Assembly (NCBI RefSeq): GCF_039631295.1 | Contig: NZ_JBDIVE010000008.1 | Location: 124,001-188,000 of the forward strand | From: Viridibacterium sediminicola | Lineage (GTDB): Bacteria > Pseudomonadota > Gammaproteobacteria > Burkholderiales > Rhodocyclaceae | Direction of reading: 5' to 3' | Length of the DNA stretch: 64,000 bases | Shown here: positions 33,980 through 42,092 of the stretch, in pieces | Position numbering within the stretch: the stretch's first letter is position 1 | Layout of the letters: every line of letters starts with the position of its first letter | The notes under the pieces: generated by a model | Seen by the model: only the letters and a program-made list of their open reading frames with translations | The model's database searches: none | Told to the model about the DNA's origin: nothing | Made by a program: the position numbers and the translations under genes

Positions 33980-34537
33980 ATGGCGGAGCATCACTCACGA
34001 CTTATCAAGAAGTATCCCAATCGCCGTTTGTACGATACGGCTTCGAGCTGTTACATCACCCTCGCCGATGTGCGCGATCTGGTGCTGGGACAGGAAGAGT
34101 TTCAGGTCATCGACGCCAAGTCGGGCGAAGATCTCACGCGCAGCATCCTGCTGCAGATCATTCTCGAAGAGGAGAGTGGCGGTTCGCCGATGTTCTCCAG
34201 CGATGTGCTCTCCCACATGATTCGTTTCTATGGCAATGCCATGCAGGGCTTCATGGGGCGCTACCTCGAGAACAACATCTCGGCCTTCACCGAGATGCAG
34301 GCCAAGCTGCAGGAACAGACCAAGTCCCTCTACGGCGAAAACAGCCCGATGAGCAAGGATCTGTGGGCGCAGTTCCTCAACTTCCAGGGGCCGGCACTCA
34401 ACAGCATGATGACGGCCTACGTTGATCAGAGCCGGCGCATGTTCTCGCAGATGCAGGAGCAGATCGAGTCACAGACGCGCACCTTGTTTACCGGCTTTCC
34501 CTTCCCGGGCAGCAAGCCGCCGGGCGACAAGTCTTGA
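33980..34537 (+). CDS. phaR: Polyhydroxyalkanoate synthesis repressor PhaR
   Basis: 185 aa. N-terminal PhaR DNA-binding domain (LIKKYPNRRLYDTASSCYIT, DVRDLVLGQEEFQVIDAKSG) followed by PHB accumulation regulatory domain segments and a Gln/Met-rich helical C terminus. Senses PHA and de-represses phasin genes in relatives; may also regulate the neighbouring PHA genes. Has its own promoter-like sequence upstream and ends in a rho-independent terminator. GGAGGAAG ribosome binding site. Confidence 0.94.
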   Translation: MAEHHSRLIKKYPNRRLYDTASSCYITLADVRDLVLGQEEFQVIDAKSGEDLTRSILLQIILEEESGGSPMFSSDVLSHMIRFYGNAMQGFMGRYLENNISAFTEMQAKLQEQTKSLYGENSPMSKDLWAQFLNFQGPALNSMMTAYVDQSRRMFSQMQEQIESQTRTLFTGFPFPGSKPPGDKS

Positions 34538-34554
34538 ACCTTCAGCATCGATCA

Positions 34555-34582
34555 AACAACAGCGCCTGCGGGCGCTGTTGTT
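34555..34582. terminator. Terminator after phaR
   Basis: 12 bp perfect stem AACAACAGCGCC-TGCG-GGCGCTGTTGTT with a TGCG loop, starting 18 bp past the phaR stop; the convergent BamE-like gene ends 16 bp further on, so it may serve both. Confidence 0.75.
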
Positions 34583-34597
34583 CTATGTGCGCAGCCC

Positions 34598-34897
34598 TCA
34601 GTCGTTTTCGGCGACTTGATAGCCGATGACCTTGTGGGTTTGCTTATCGACGTTGATGTAGAGCTGGGCTGAGCCGAAGTTGTCGCTCGACGGTGTTTCG
34701 TAGGCCAGCGAGTAGCTGCCGTCAAGCCAGGCCGGCTTGAATTCGGGCTTGCCGAGCATGGCAATCACTTGCTTGGCCGGCTCGCCGGGCTGGATCATGT
34801 CCAGTTGTTGCGGGCTGACGATGTGGGGGGCGGGGGCGGCCTGCGCCAGGCTTGCGAAACCGAGCAGAACGGGCAGGGCGATAGCAAAGCGTGTCAT
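34598..34897 (-). CDS. Small secreted SmpA/OmlA (BamE-like) protein
   Basis: 99 aa from ATG 34897 (AAGGAG 6 bp upstream; the open frame continues to 35056 without a better start). Sec signal (FAIALPVLLGFASLAQAA), then a mini BamE-like/SmpA-OmlA domain: IVSPQQLDMIQPGEPAKQVI, AMLGKPEFKPAWLDGSYSLA, INVDKQTHKVIGYQVAEND. No lipobox, so probably periplasmic rather than the lipoprotein BamE itself. Confidence 0.75.
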   Translation of the reverse strand: MTRFAIALPVLLGFASLAQAAPAPHIVSPQQLDMIQPGEPAKQVIAMLGKPEFKPAWLDGSYSLAYETPSSDNFGSAQLYINVDKQTHKVIGYQVAEND

Positions 34898-35083
34898 GTC
34901 AAACTCCTTGAGAGATAGAGGGGGCCGGCTCACTGACCGGTCGCAAGCTTGGAGTGCCCTCACCCTGGCCGAGGTTCCAGTCCTTATGTAACAGGGTGTT
35001 GCCCGGCGTAGCTGGTAGAATCGGCGGATTGAAGCGAAACGCGGCATGGGCCGCATTCGCAGTTTCCGGAAGGTTGAGCTGAT

Positions 35084-36427
35084 TTGAGTACCACCACTCC
35101 CCGCGTTGGTTTTGTTTCCCTGGGCTGCCCCAAGGCCGCTTCAGACGCCGAAGGCATCCTCACGCGCTTGCGCGCCGAGGGCTACGACATCTCCTCGAAC
35201 TACGCCGGCGCCGATCTGGTCGTCGTCAATACCTGTGGCTTCATCGACGCGGCCGTCGAAGAATCGCTGGACGCCATTGGCGAAGCTTTGCGCGAGAACG
35301 GCAAGGTCATCGTGACCGGCTGTCTGGGCGCGAAGAAGAATCAGGACGGCAGCGGCATCGTCGAGAGCGTGCATCCCAAGGTGCTGGCGGTGACCGGCCC
35401 GCACGCGACCGAGGAAGTGATGACGGCGGTGCACGCCTACCTGCCCAAGCCGCACGATCCCTTCACCGATCTGGTGCCGCCGCAAGGCGTGCGCCTGACG
35501 CCGGATCACTTCGCGTACCTGAAGATTTCCGAAGGCTGCAATCACCGCTGCACCTTCTGCATCATTCCCTCGCTGCGTGGCGATCTGGTCTCGCGGCCGA
35601 TCCACGAAGTCATGCGCGAAGCCGAAGCCCTGGTCAATTCCGGCGTCAAGGAGCTGCTGGTGATCTCGCAAGACACCAGCGCTTACGGCGTCGACGTGAA
35701 ATACAAGACCGGCTTCATCGGCGGCAAGCCGGTCAAGACCAAGCTCTACGACCTGTGCAATGCACTCTCGGAGCTGGATGTGTGGGTGCGCCTACACTAC
35801 GTCTATCCCTACCCGAATGTCGATGACATCATCCCGCTGATGGCCGAGGGCAAGATCCTGCCGTATCTGGATGTGCCCTTCCAGCACGCCAGCCCGCGCA
35901 TCCTCAAGTTGATGAAGCGCCCGGCCAGCGCCGAGAACAATCTCGAACGCATCCGCCGCTGGCGCGAGATCTGTCCGGATCTCACCATCCGCAGCACCTT
36001 CATCGCCGGCTTCCCCGGCGAGACCGATGCCGAGTTCGAAGAGCTGCTCGGCTTCCTCGAAGAAGCGCAGCTTGATCGCGTCGGCTGCTTTGCCTATTCG
36101 CCGGTCGAAGGTGCGACCGCCAATGCATTGCCGGATGCCGTGCCCGACGAACTGCGCGAGGAGCGCAAGCAGCGCCTGATGGAGTTCCAGGAAGACATCT
36201 CGACGCGTCGCCTGGAGGCCAAGATCGGCAAGGAAATCGTGGTGCTGGTTGATGATGTCGATGAGGAAGGCGCCATTGCCCGCAGCGAGGGCGATGCACC
36301 GGAGATCGACGGCCTGGTGATGATTCCCGACGGGCAGGAGATGGAGGTTGGCGGTTTCTACCGCGTGCGCGTGACGGACTGCGATGTGCACGACCTCTAC
36401 GCCGAGCCGATCTACGCGGACGAATAA
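35084..36427 (+). CDS. rimO: Ribosomal protein S12 methylthiotransferase RimO
   Basis: 447 aa. Start is TTG 35084 with GGAAGGTTGAG upstream; the next in-frame ATG is far inside the domain. UPF0004 domain with SLGCPKAASDAE, radical-SAM cluster CNHRCTFCIIP (about residues 150-160) and C-terminal TRAM domain. Adds methylthio to Asp88 of ribosomal protein S12. Of the MTTase family, RimO rather than MiaB: SLRGDLVSRP matches RimO. Confidence 0.95.
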   Translation: MSTTTPRVGFVSLGCPKAASDAEGILTRLRAEGYDISSNYAGADLVVVNTCGFIDAAVEESLDAIGEALRENGKVIVTGCLGAKKNQDGSGIVESVHPKVLAVTGPHATEEVMTAVHAYLPKPHDPFTDLVPPQGVRLTPDHFAYLKISEGCNHRCTFCIIPSLRGDLVSRPIHEVMREAEALVNSGVKELLVISQDTSAYGVDVKYKTGFIGGKPVKTKLYDLCNALSELDVWVRLHYVYPYPNVDDIIPLMAEGKILPYLDVPFQHASPRILKLMKRPASAENNLERIRRWREICPDLTIRSTFIAGFPGETDAEFEELLGFLEEAQLDRVGCFAYSPVEGATANALPDAVPDELREERKQRLMEFQEDISTRRLEAKIGKEIVVLVDDVDEEGAIARSEGDAPEIDGLVMIPDGQEMEVGGFYRVRVTDCDVHDLYAEPIYADE

Positions 36428-36435
36428 GGCGCAGC

Positions 36436-36729
36436 ATGTACCGCAACAGACCTTCCGTTCTCGAGCATTGCGTCTGTTGCCTGTGGTTCGCCGGCTTTGC
36501 CGGCCTGGCCTTCATGGCGCTCAGCGAGCGCAGTCTGGCGCTGGGCGGCTATGCCGACATCCGCCTCGGCAGCGGCCATGCGGCGCTGGTCGGCTTGTTG
36601 CTGCTTGGCGCTGCGCTGCTGATGCCTGCCGTGCTGCTGCGTTACGCGCGTTTCAAGCGCCTGTTGCTGGCCGGCATCGGCCTTGCCTACCTGATCTTCG
36701 TGGGCGTCTATCTGTGCTGCCGGGCCTAG
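36436..36729 (+). CDS. Hypothetical membrane protein
   Basis: 97 aa with about three membrane segments (CLWFAGFAGLAFMALSE, GHAALVGLLLLGAALLMPAV, LLLAGIGLAYLIFVGVYLC) and several cysteines near both ends. Starts 8 bp after rimO, so it belongs to its transcript. No family recognised. Confidence 0.6.
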   Translation: MYRNRPSVLEHCVCCLWFAGFAGLAFMALSERSLALGGYADIRLGSGHAALVGLLLLGAALLMPAVLLRYARFKRLLLAGIGLAYLIFVGVYLCCRA

Positions 36730-36761
36730 GCGTGCCGCGCTGATGTATCCGAGAGGTCGCC

Positions 36762-37130
36762 ATGCTCTTGCTTGATCTGCTGGCTGAACAACGCATTGAA
36801 CAGGCGCGCGATGCCGGCGCCTTCGACAATCTGCCTGGCGCCGGCCAGCCCTTGCCGGAAGAAGATCTGAGTCTGGTCCCCGAGGAAGAGCGCGTCGCCT
36901 TCCGCATCCTCAAGAACGCCGGCTACATCCCGCCCGAGCTGGAAATGCACAAGCGTGCGGTCGATCTGGCCCTGCAGCTGGCTACCGAATCCGCTCCTGA
37001 AGCACGCGCGGGTTTGCTGGGCCGCCTGGCGCGCATCAATATCCTGTTGGCCGAGGCGGGCAAGCCGCAACTTTGCGTGCCCGCCGATTACCAGGCGCGC
37101 TTGGCCGAGCGCCTCTCGAAAGGCAATTGA
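36762..37130 (+). CDS. DUF1992 (DnaJ-like C28 family) protein
   Basis: 122 aa. Matches the DUF1992 domain: LLAEQRIEQARDAGAFDNLP near residue 6, GAGQPLPEEDLSLVP and AFRILKNAGYIPPELEMHK. Small cytoplasmic helical proteins often found as fusion or neighbour of J-domain proteins; function unknown. Only 5 bp before the FAD-linked dehydrogenase on the same strand. Confidence 0.85.
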   Translation: MLLLDLLAEQRIEQARDAGAFDNLPGAGQPLPEEDLSLVPEEERVAFRILKNAGYIPPELEMHKRAVDLALQLATESAPEARAGLLGRLARINILLAEAGKPQLCVPADYQARLAERLSKGN

Positions 37131-37135
37131 ATTCC

Positions 37136-38542
37136 ATGCAGGCTTTCATCGAGCAATTGCGCGCCATTGTGGGCGACGCTCATGTGCTGACGGCGGACGC
37201 TGATCGCGCCGCTTATGAACTGGATTGGCGTGGCCGCTACAAGGGCCGCGCCCTGTGCGTGGTGCGGCCGGGTTCTACCGAGGAAGTGGCCGCCGTGGTG
37301 CGTGCCTGTGTCGCCGCCAAGCGGCCGATGGTGCCGCAGGGCGGCAATACCGGCCTGGTCGGTGGTGGCGTGCCGCACGCGGACGGTGATGAAGTGCTGA
37401 TCAGCCTCGCGCGCCTGAACCGCGTGCGCGCCATCGATGCGGCCAATAATACGATTACCGTTGAAGCCGGCTGCACCCTGGCTGCCGTACAGGCCGCAGC
37501 GGCAGCGGAGGAGCGCTTGTTCCCGCTGTCGCTGGCCTCCGAAGGTAGCTGCCAGATCGGCGGCAATCTGTCGACCAATGCCGGCGGTGTGCAGGTGCTG
37601 CGCTATGGCAACACGCGCGAGCTGAGCCTCGGGCTCGAAGTGGTGCTGCCCAGCGGCGAGATCTGGCAAGGCCTGCGCGGCCTGCGCAAGGACAACACCG
37701 GCTACGACCTCAAGCATCTCTTCATCGGCGCCGAGGGCACGCTGGGCATCATCACCGCCGCCGTGCTCAAGCTGTTCCCGCTGCCGCGCAGCCGTGTCGT
37801 GGCCTGGGCCGCGCTGGCCAGCGCCGAGCAGGCGATCAGCTTGCTGGCCGCCGTGCGTAGCGGCTGCGGCGAGCGGCTGACAGCGTTCGAGATCATCTCG
37901 CGCCAGGCTCTGGCGATGGTCTTGCAACACATTCCGGGCACCACCGATCCCTTGCAGGACGTGGCGCCCTGGTATGTGCTGATCGAACTCAGCGATCCTG
38001 CGGTAGAGGCCGACTTGCAAGGCGTGCTCGAAACCGTGCTGGGCGCCGAGCTCGAAGCAGGGCGCCTGCTCGATGTCGTGCTCTCGGCCAGTGAAGCGCA
38101 GGCGCTGGCGCTGTGGGCGCTGCGTGAGAACATTTCCGAAGCGCAGCGCATCGAGGGCGTGAGCATCAAGCACGATGTGGCGGTGCCGGTGAGTAGCATT
38201 CCCGATTTCCTGCAGCAGGCGGGGGCGGCGCTGCAGGCGCAGTTCCCGGATGTGCGCTGCGTGGCCTTTGGCCATGTCGGCGACGGTAATCTGCACTACA
38301 ACCTGTCCAAGCCGGTAGCGGGCGACAACGCCGCCTTCATCGCCCAGACCGAGGCCGTCAATCGCATCGTGCACGACATCGTGGCGGCGCTGGGCGGCTC
38401 GATTTCAGCTGAACATGGCCTGGGACAGTTGAAACGTGAGGAGATTACGCGTTATAAATCAGCCCTTGAGCTGGGCTTGATGCGCAGTATCAAGGAGGCC
38501 TTTGATCCGGCCGGTCTGATGAACCCGGGAAAGCTGCTGTGA
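37136..38542 (+). CDS. FAD-linked D-2-hydroxyacid dehydrogenase (GlcD/DLD family)
   Basis: 468 aa from ATG 37136. FAD_binding_4 domain: VRPGSTEEVAAVVRACVAAK near residue 40, PQGGNTGLVGGGVPHADGDE, and ASEGSCQIGGNLSTNAGGVQ; C-terminal FAD-oxidase domain with GHVGDGNLHYNLSKP and SAEHGLGQLKREE. Candidate substrates are D-lactate, D-2-hydroxyglutarate or glycolate. glcE/glcF are absent, which argues for a stand-alone D-2-hydroxyglutarate- or D-lactate-type enzyme. Belongs to the rimO transcript by spacing. Confidence 0.9.
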   Translation: MQAFIEQLRAIVGDAHVLTADADRAAYELDWRGRYKGRALCVVRPGSTEEVAAVVRACVAAKRPMVPQGGNTGLVGGGVPHADGDEVLISLARLNRVRAIDAANNTITVEAGCTLAAVQAAAAAEERLFPLSLASEGSCQIGGNLSTNAGGVQVLRYGNTRELSLGLEVVLPSGEIWQGLRGLRKDNTGYDLKHLFIGAEGTLGIITAAVLKLFPLPRSRVVAWAALASAEQAISLLAAVRSGCGERLTAFEIISRQALAMVLQHIPGTTDPLQDVAPWYVLIELSDPAVEADLQGVLETVLGAELEAGRLLDVVLSASEAQALALWALRENISEAQRIEGVSIKHDVAVPVSSIPDFLQQAGAALQAQFPDVRCVAFGHVGDGNLHYNLSKPVAGDNAAFIAQTEAVNRIVHDIVAALGGSISAEHGLGQLKREEITRYKSALELGLMRSIKEAFDPAGLMNPGKLL

Positions 38543-38589
38543 TGCGGCCCGGCCTTGAATGCAGACAGTAAAAAAATTGCATTCTGGTG

Positions 38590-38618
38590 TTGACGAACGG
38601 GTCTTTGGTTTCTATAAT
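38590..38618 (+). promoter_or_regulatory. Sigma-70 promoter of the tRNA cluster
   Basis: TTGACG (38590-38595), 17 bp spacer, TATAAT (38613-38618), 19 bp upstream of the tRNA-Ala start. One of the best matched promoters in the window. Confidence 0.85.
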
Positions 38619-38636
38619 TTCGCTTCTTCGTTGCCG

Positions 38637-38712
<76 letters not shown>

Positions 38713-38758
38713 ACTGACGAAGAATGCAGTACAGCAGTAGAAGTTTAGTTTTGCCTCT

Positions 38759-38834
38759 GTCCCCATCGTCTAGAGGCCTAGGACATTACCCTTTCACGGT
38801 AAGTACCGGGGTTCGAATCCCCGTGGGGACGCCA
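38759..38834 (+). tRNA. tRNA-Glu (anticodon TTC), copy 1
   Basis: 76 nt with CCA. Acceptor GTCCCCA/TGGGGAC, anticodon stem TTACC/GGTAA with loop CTTTCAC (TTC). Confidence 0.95.
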
Positions 38835-38912
38835 GATTTCTGGCAGCTGGTTGCAGTAAAAGTGTAGCCGGCAGCTTGCAGTTAAAAGGCTTCAGACTTC
38901 GGTCTGGAGCAT

Positions 38913-38989
38913 GGAGTGGTAGTTCAGTTGGTTAGAATACCGGCCTGTCACGCCGGGGGTCGCGGGTTCGAGCCCCGTCCACTCCGCCA
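38913..38989 (+). tRNA. tRNA-Asp (anticodon GTC), copy 1
   Basis: 77 nt with CCA. Acceptor GGAGTGG/CCACTCC, anticodon stem CCGGC/GCCGG with loop CTGTCAC (GTC). Confidence 0.95.
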
Positions 38990-39000
38990 ATCATGCAAAG

Positions 39001-39041
39001 CGCCTGGCAAATTCGTCCTCACACGATATGCCAGGCGTTTT
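39001..39041 (+). terminator. Terminator after the first tRNA-Asp
   Basis: CGCCTGGCA/TGCCAGGCG, 9 bp stem followed by TTTT. The flanking AAAG and TTTT can extend the stem. Separates the first tRNA unit from the duplicated one. Confidence 0.7.
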
Positions 39042-39153
39042 GCTATGTAGTGTAAGCAGCAAGTTTTTGTAGCTGTCCGGGCGCGCTGATCTGATCAGCC
39101 AGCGCTTCATCGACGAAGATGAGCCGGCTGCAGGAATATGTTGTTTTGCCTCT

Positions 39154-39229
39154 GTCCCCATCGTCTAGAGGCCTAGGACATTACCCTTTCACGGTAAGTA
39201 CCGGGGTTCGAATCCCCGTGGGGACGCCA
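39154..39229 (+). tRNA. tRNA-Glu (anticodon TTC), copy 2
   Basis: Identical in sequence to the copy at 38759-38834. Confidence 0.95.
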
Positions 39230-39307
39230 GATTTCTGGCAGCTGGTTGCAGTAAAAGTGTAGCCGGCAGCTTGCAGTTAAAAGGCTTCAGACTTCGGTCT
39301 GGAGCAT

Positions 39308-39384
39308 GGAGTGGTAGTTCAGTTGGTTAGAATACCGGCCTGTCACGCCGGGGGTCGCGGGTTCGAGCCCCGTCCACTCCGCCA
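39308..39384 (+). tRNA. tRNA-Asp (anticodon GTC), copy 2
   Basis: Identical in sequence to the copy at 38913-38989. Its CCA end borders the accessory region. Confidence 0.95.
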
Positions 39385-39390
39385 AATATC

Positions 39391-39416
39391 AAAAAGCCGC
39401 CTTCGGGCGGCTTTTT
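39391..39416 (+). terminator. Strong rho-independent terminator
   Basis: Stem GCCGCC-TTCG-GGCGGC flanked by AAAAA and TTTTT, 7 bp after the second tRNA-Asp; the A/T flanks make it bidirectional. Confidence 0.9.
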
Positions 39417-39521
39417 GTTTTGTGGCTGCTGCGCAGCCTTCTCCGCTGCCAGCCTGATGCGGCGCGGCTAGGCTGCGGCGCGGTTTGCAGGTAGCCTTCA
39501 GGGCCTTGAATGAGGCCAGAG

Positions 39522-41423
39522 ATGAGCGAAAGCATCCAGAAAAAGTTATTGCGCGTCCGTCCGCCGCGTGTGCGGATCACTTACGACGTGGAGAGCGCCG
39601 GCAGCATCGAAAAGCGCGAGCTGCCCTTCATCGTCGGCATCTTTGCCGAGCTCAGTGGCGACGCCGATGCGGCGGGCGCCTTCAAGACGCGGCAGATGCT
39701 CGACATTGACCGCGACAACTTCGATGCCGTGCTGCGCGCCTGTGCGCCACGCGTTTCGCTCGCCGAGGTGGCCGACCTCATCAGCGGTGGCGGGGCGATG
39801 CTGCAGGGCGCGCTCAGCTTCAGCTCCCTGGCCGACTTTGAACCGCTCAGCATCGTCCGCCAGCTGGATGTCCTGAACCGCGTATTCGTGCAGCGCACTG
39901 CGCTGCGCAGCCTGCAAGCGCATGCGGACGCCGATGAGCGCTGCGCACAGCAACTCAGCGCGATCTTCAGCGCAGCGCCGGATGGGCGGGATCGTGCCGT
40001 GCAGGCGCTTGCCAGCGAGTATGTCGCGGAGCACCTTGATGCCTTGCAGGCCGCGCTGACGACCTATGTCTTGCCGCTGCTGGCCGACACGCCCGCTGCC
40101 GCGCCACAGCGCTTGCTGGATCAGGGCATTGCGCGCATCGATGCGCTGCTCAGCCAGCAGCTCTCGCTGATCATGCACGCGCCGAGCTTTCAGCGCCTGG
40201 AAGCGAGCTGGCGTGGCCTGCACCGCCTGGTCGCGCAGAGCGAAACCGGCGCCAATCTGAAGCTGCGCGTCTTCAACGCCAGCAAGCAGGCCGTGTATGA
40301 AGATCTGGAAAAGGCTGTCGAATTCGATCAGAGCCATCTCTTCAAGCTGATCTACGAGGCCGAGTTCGGCACGCTCGGCGGCGAGCCTTACAGCGTGCTG
40401 ATGGCTGATTACGAAGTGGGCCGGAGTGCCGAAGACCTGAGCTTCCTGCGCAAGATGGCGGCCATCGCCGCCGCCGCCAATGCGCCCTTCATCACCGCCG
40501 CAGCGCCGGACTTGTTCGACTTGCGGCAGTTTGCCGATCTGCGCAAACCGCGCACCTTGAGCAAGATTTTCGAATCCGTCGAGCTCAGCGGCTGGCGCGA
40601 TTTCCGCGACAGCGAAGATGCCCGCTACGTCGCCCTGGTGCTGCCGCGCGTGCTGATGCGCCTGCCCTATGGCCACGGCACCGAAAAGATCGCAGCAGAC
40701 GGTGTGTGCTTCGAGGAAGAGCTTGGCCCTGACGCCGCACAAGGCCCCGCGCCTGAACGACTGCTGTGGGGCAATGCCGCGTATCTGCTGGTCGAGCGCA
40801 TCACCCAGGCCTTCGCCACCTATGGCTGGCCTGCGGCGATCAGCGGCGTGGAGGGCGGCGGTCTGGTCGAGGGCTTGCCGTACTGGCAGATCAAAGACGA
40901 TGGCGATGTCGCCGGCAGGCCGCGAACGCTGGGGCCGACCGAGCTGGATATCAGCCTGCGCCGCGAAAGGGAATTGCGCGATCTGGGCTTCATCGCCCTG
41001 TGTCATCGCAAGGGCGAGGGCAGCGCCGCTTTCCTCGGCACGCACAGCAGCCAGCAGGCACGCAAAAACTTGAGCGACGGCGCCAATGCCGATGCCGCCA
41101 TGGCCTGCAGCCTGCCCTACATGCTGGTCTCCACGCGCATCGCGCATTACGTCAAAGTCATGATCCGCGACAAGATTGGCAGCTTTCTCACGCGCGCCAA
41201 TGTCGAGCAATTTCTCAACGCCTGGGTCGCGCAATACGTCTTGCTCGATGAAGACGCCCCGGCGGAAGTCAAAGCCGCTTTTCCCCTGCGCTTTGCTCAG
41301 ATCAGTGTTGAAGAAGTACCCGGCGCACCCGGCAGCTACAAGAGCAATATCTTCATCAAGCCCCACTTCCAGCTCGGTGCGCTGGCCAGCTCGATCCACA
41401 TCGTCGCTGATCTGCCGGCCTGA
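39522..41423 (+). CDS. Type VI secretion contractile sheath protein, TssB-TssC fusion
   Basis: 633 aa from ATG 39522 (GAGGCCAGAG upstream; an earlier ATG at 39510 adds four residues). Residues 1-130 match TssB/VipA: VRITYDV, ELPFIVGIFAELSGD, IDRDNFDAVL, and FSSLADFEPLSIVRQLDVLN. Residues about 200-633 match TssC/VipB: SFQRLEASWRGLHRLVAQSE, YSVLMADYEVGRSAEDLSFL, SRIAHYVKVM-type segment and a C-terminal KSNIFIKPHFQLGALASSI. The two subunits are normally separate genes, here joined by a roughly 65-residue helical linker in one uninterrupted frame. Sheath contraction drives T6SS. Only Hcp accompanies it; no other tss genes, ClpV or VgrG are within the window. Confidence 0.88.
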   Translation: MSESIQKKLLRVRPPRVRITYDVESAGSIEKRELPFIVGIFAELSGDADAAGAFKTRQMLDIDRDNFDAVLRACAPRVSLAEVADLISGGGAMLQGALSFSSLADFEPLSIVRQLDVLNRVFVQRTALRSLQAHADADERCAQQLSAIFSAAPDGRDRAVQALASEYVAEHLDALQAALTTYVLPLLADTPAAAPQRLLDQGIARIDALLSQQLSLIMHAPSFQRLEASWRGLHRLVAQSETGANLKLRVFNASKQAVYEDLEKAVEFDQSHLFKLIYEAEFGTLGGEPYSVLMADYEVGRSAEDLSFLRKMAAIAAAANAPFITAAAPDLFDLRQFADLRKPRTLSKIFESVELSGWRDFRDSEDARYVALVLPRVLMRLPYGHGTEKIAADGVCFEEELGPDAAQGPAPERLLWGNAAYLLVERITQAFATYGWPAAISGVEGGGLVEGLPYWQIKDDGDVAGRPRTLGPTELDISLRRERELRDLGFIALCHRKGEGSAAFLGTHSSQQARKNLSDGANADAAMACSLPYMLVSTRIAHYVKVMIRDKIGSFLTRANVEQFLNAWVAQYVLLDEDAPAEVKAAFPLRFAQISVEEVPGAPGSYKSNIFIKPHFQLGALASSIHIVADLPA

Positions 41424-41456
41424 GCCGGCCGCCAGCGCTTTTACACGGAGTCCAAG

Positions 41457-42017
41457 ATGGACCTGATCCTCCTCCAGCCCGGCGACAGCAGCCTGCTAGG
41501 CACAGCGCCTATCGCTGCGGACAGCCATTTGACCACCGACCAGGCCTGGCGCACCCAGCTCCCCGAGCTTGGCCCCTGCATTGAACTGATCTCGCTGCAT
41601 CAAGGCATGAAGCAGCAAATGACGACTGATATCAGCAACAGCGCCCGCAGCTCTGGACGCCCCGTTGTGACCGAATTCACCTGCGTGAAATACGTCGATC
41701 AAAGCTCGGTGAAGCTCTACGACCACTGCCTGCGCGCCCAGCCGCTGGGGCAGGGCGCCGAGCAGCCAAGCCGCATCTACATCTGCCGCAACACGGGGGA
41801 TGCCATCGCCACCATCATGAGCTTCGCCCTGCGCGACGCCATCATCAGCGAAATCCAGCTGCAATCGCACCCCGACGACATGCCGACCGAGCAATTCAAG
41901 CTTAATTTCACGGAAATCCTGTGGGCCTACCACACGCAATCCGCCCGCGAGCCGGGCACCAGCCAGCACGCGGGCTGGAGCCTGATGCGCAATCGGCCGA
42001 TTACGGCGTTCAGTTGA
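41457..42017 (+). CDS. hcp: Hcp-family type VI secretion tube protein
   Basis: 186 aa. Hcp signatures: FTCVKYVDQSSVKLYDHCLR (Hcp FTKYID-S-PL), IYICRNTGDAIATIMSFALRD, IISEIQLQSHPDDMPTEQFK, LNFTEILWAYHTQ and final GWSLMRN (Hcp GW-xxRN). N-terminal about 40 residues are atypical. Forms hexameric rings stacked inside the sheath. 33 bp behind the TssBC fusion with ribosome binding site CGGAG, so one transcript. Confidence 0.88.
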   Translation: MDLILLQPGDSSLLGTAPIAADSHLTTDQAWRTQLPELGPCIELISLHQGMKQQMTTDISNSARSSGRPVVTEFTCVKYVDQSSVKLYDHCLRAQPLGQGAEQPSRIYICRNTGDAIATIMSFALRDAIISEIQLQSHPDDMPTEQFKLNFTEILWAYHTQSAREPGTSQHAGWSLMRNRPITAFS

Positions 42018-42092
42018 AGCTGACCCGGCATTGACGTTAGCGAATGGCGTGGTGTGATGACTGTTTCGACCCTGTACCGATAGGGCTTGATG

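Larger units (their letters stand above)
38748..38990 (+). repeat. Tandem duplication, copy 1 (tRNA-Glu-tRNA-Asp block)
   Basis: 243 bp identical to 39143-39385 including both tRNAs and the 78 bp spacer; 395 bp periodicity. Sequence outside the block diverges at once, so the duplication boundaries are clear. Confidence 0.9.
39143..39385 (+). repeat. Tandem duplication, copy 2 (tRNA-Glu-tRNA-Asp block)
   Basis: Exact repeat of 38748-38990. The 152 bp between copies (38991-39142) holds a terminator and no clear promoter for copy 2. Confidence 0.9.

Noticed and set aside
39546..41399. 617-codon minus-strand frame
   Set aside because: Shadow of the TssBC fusion in high-GC DNA.
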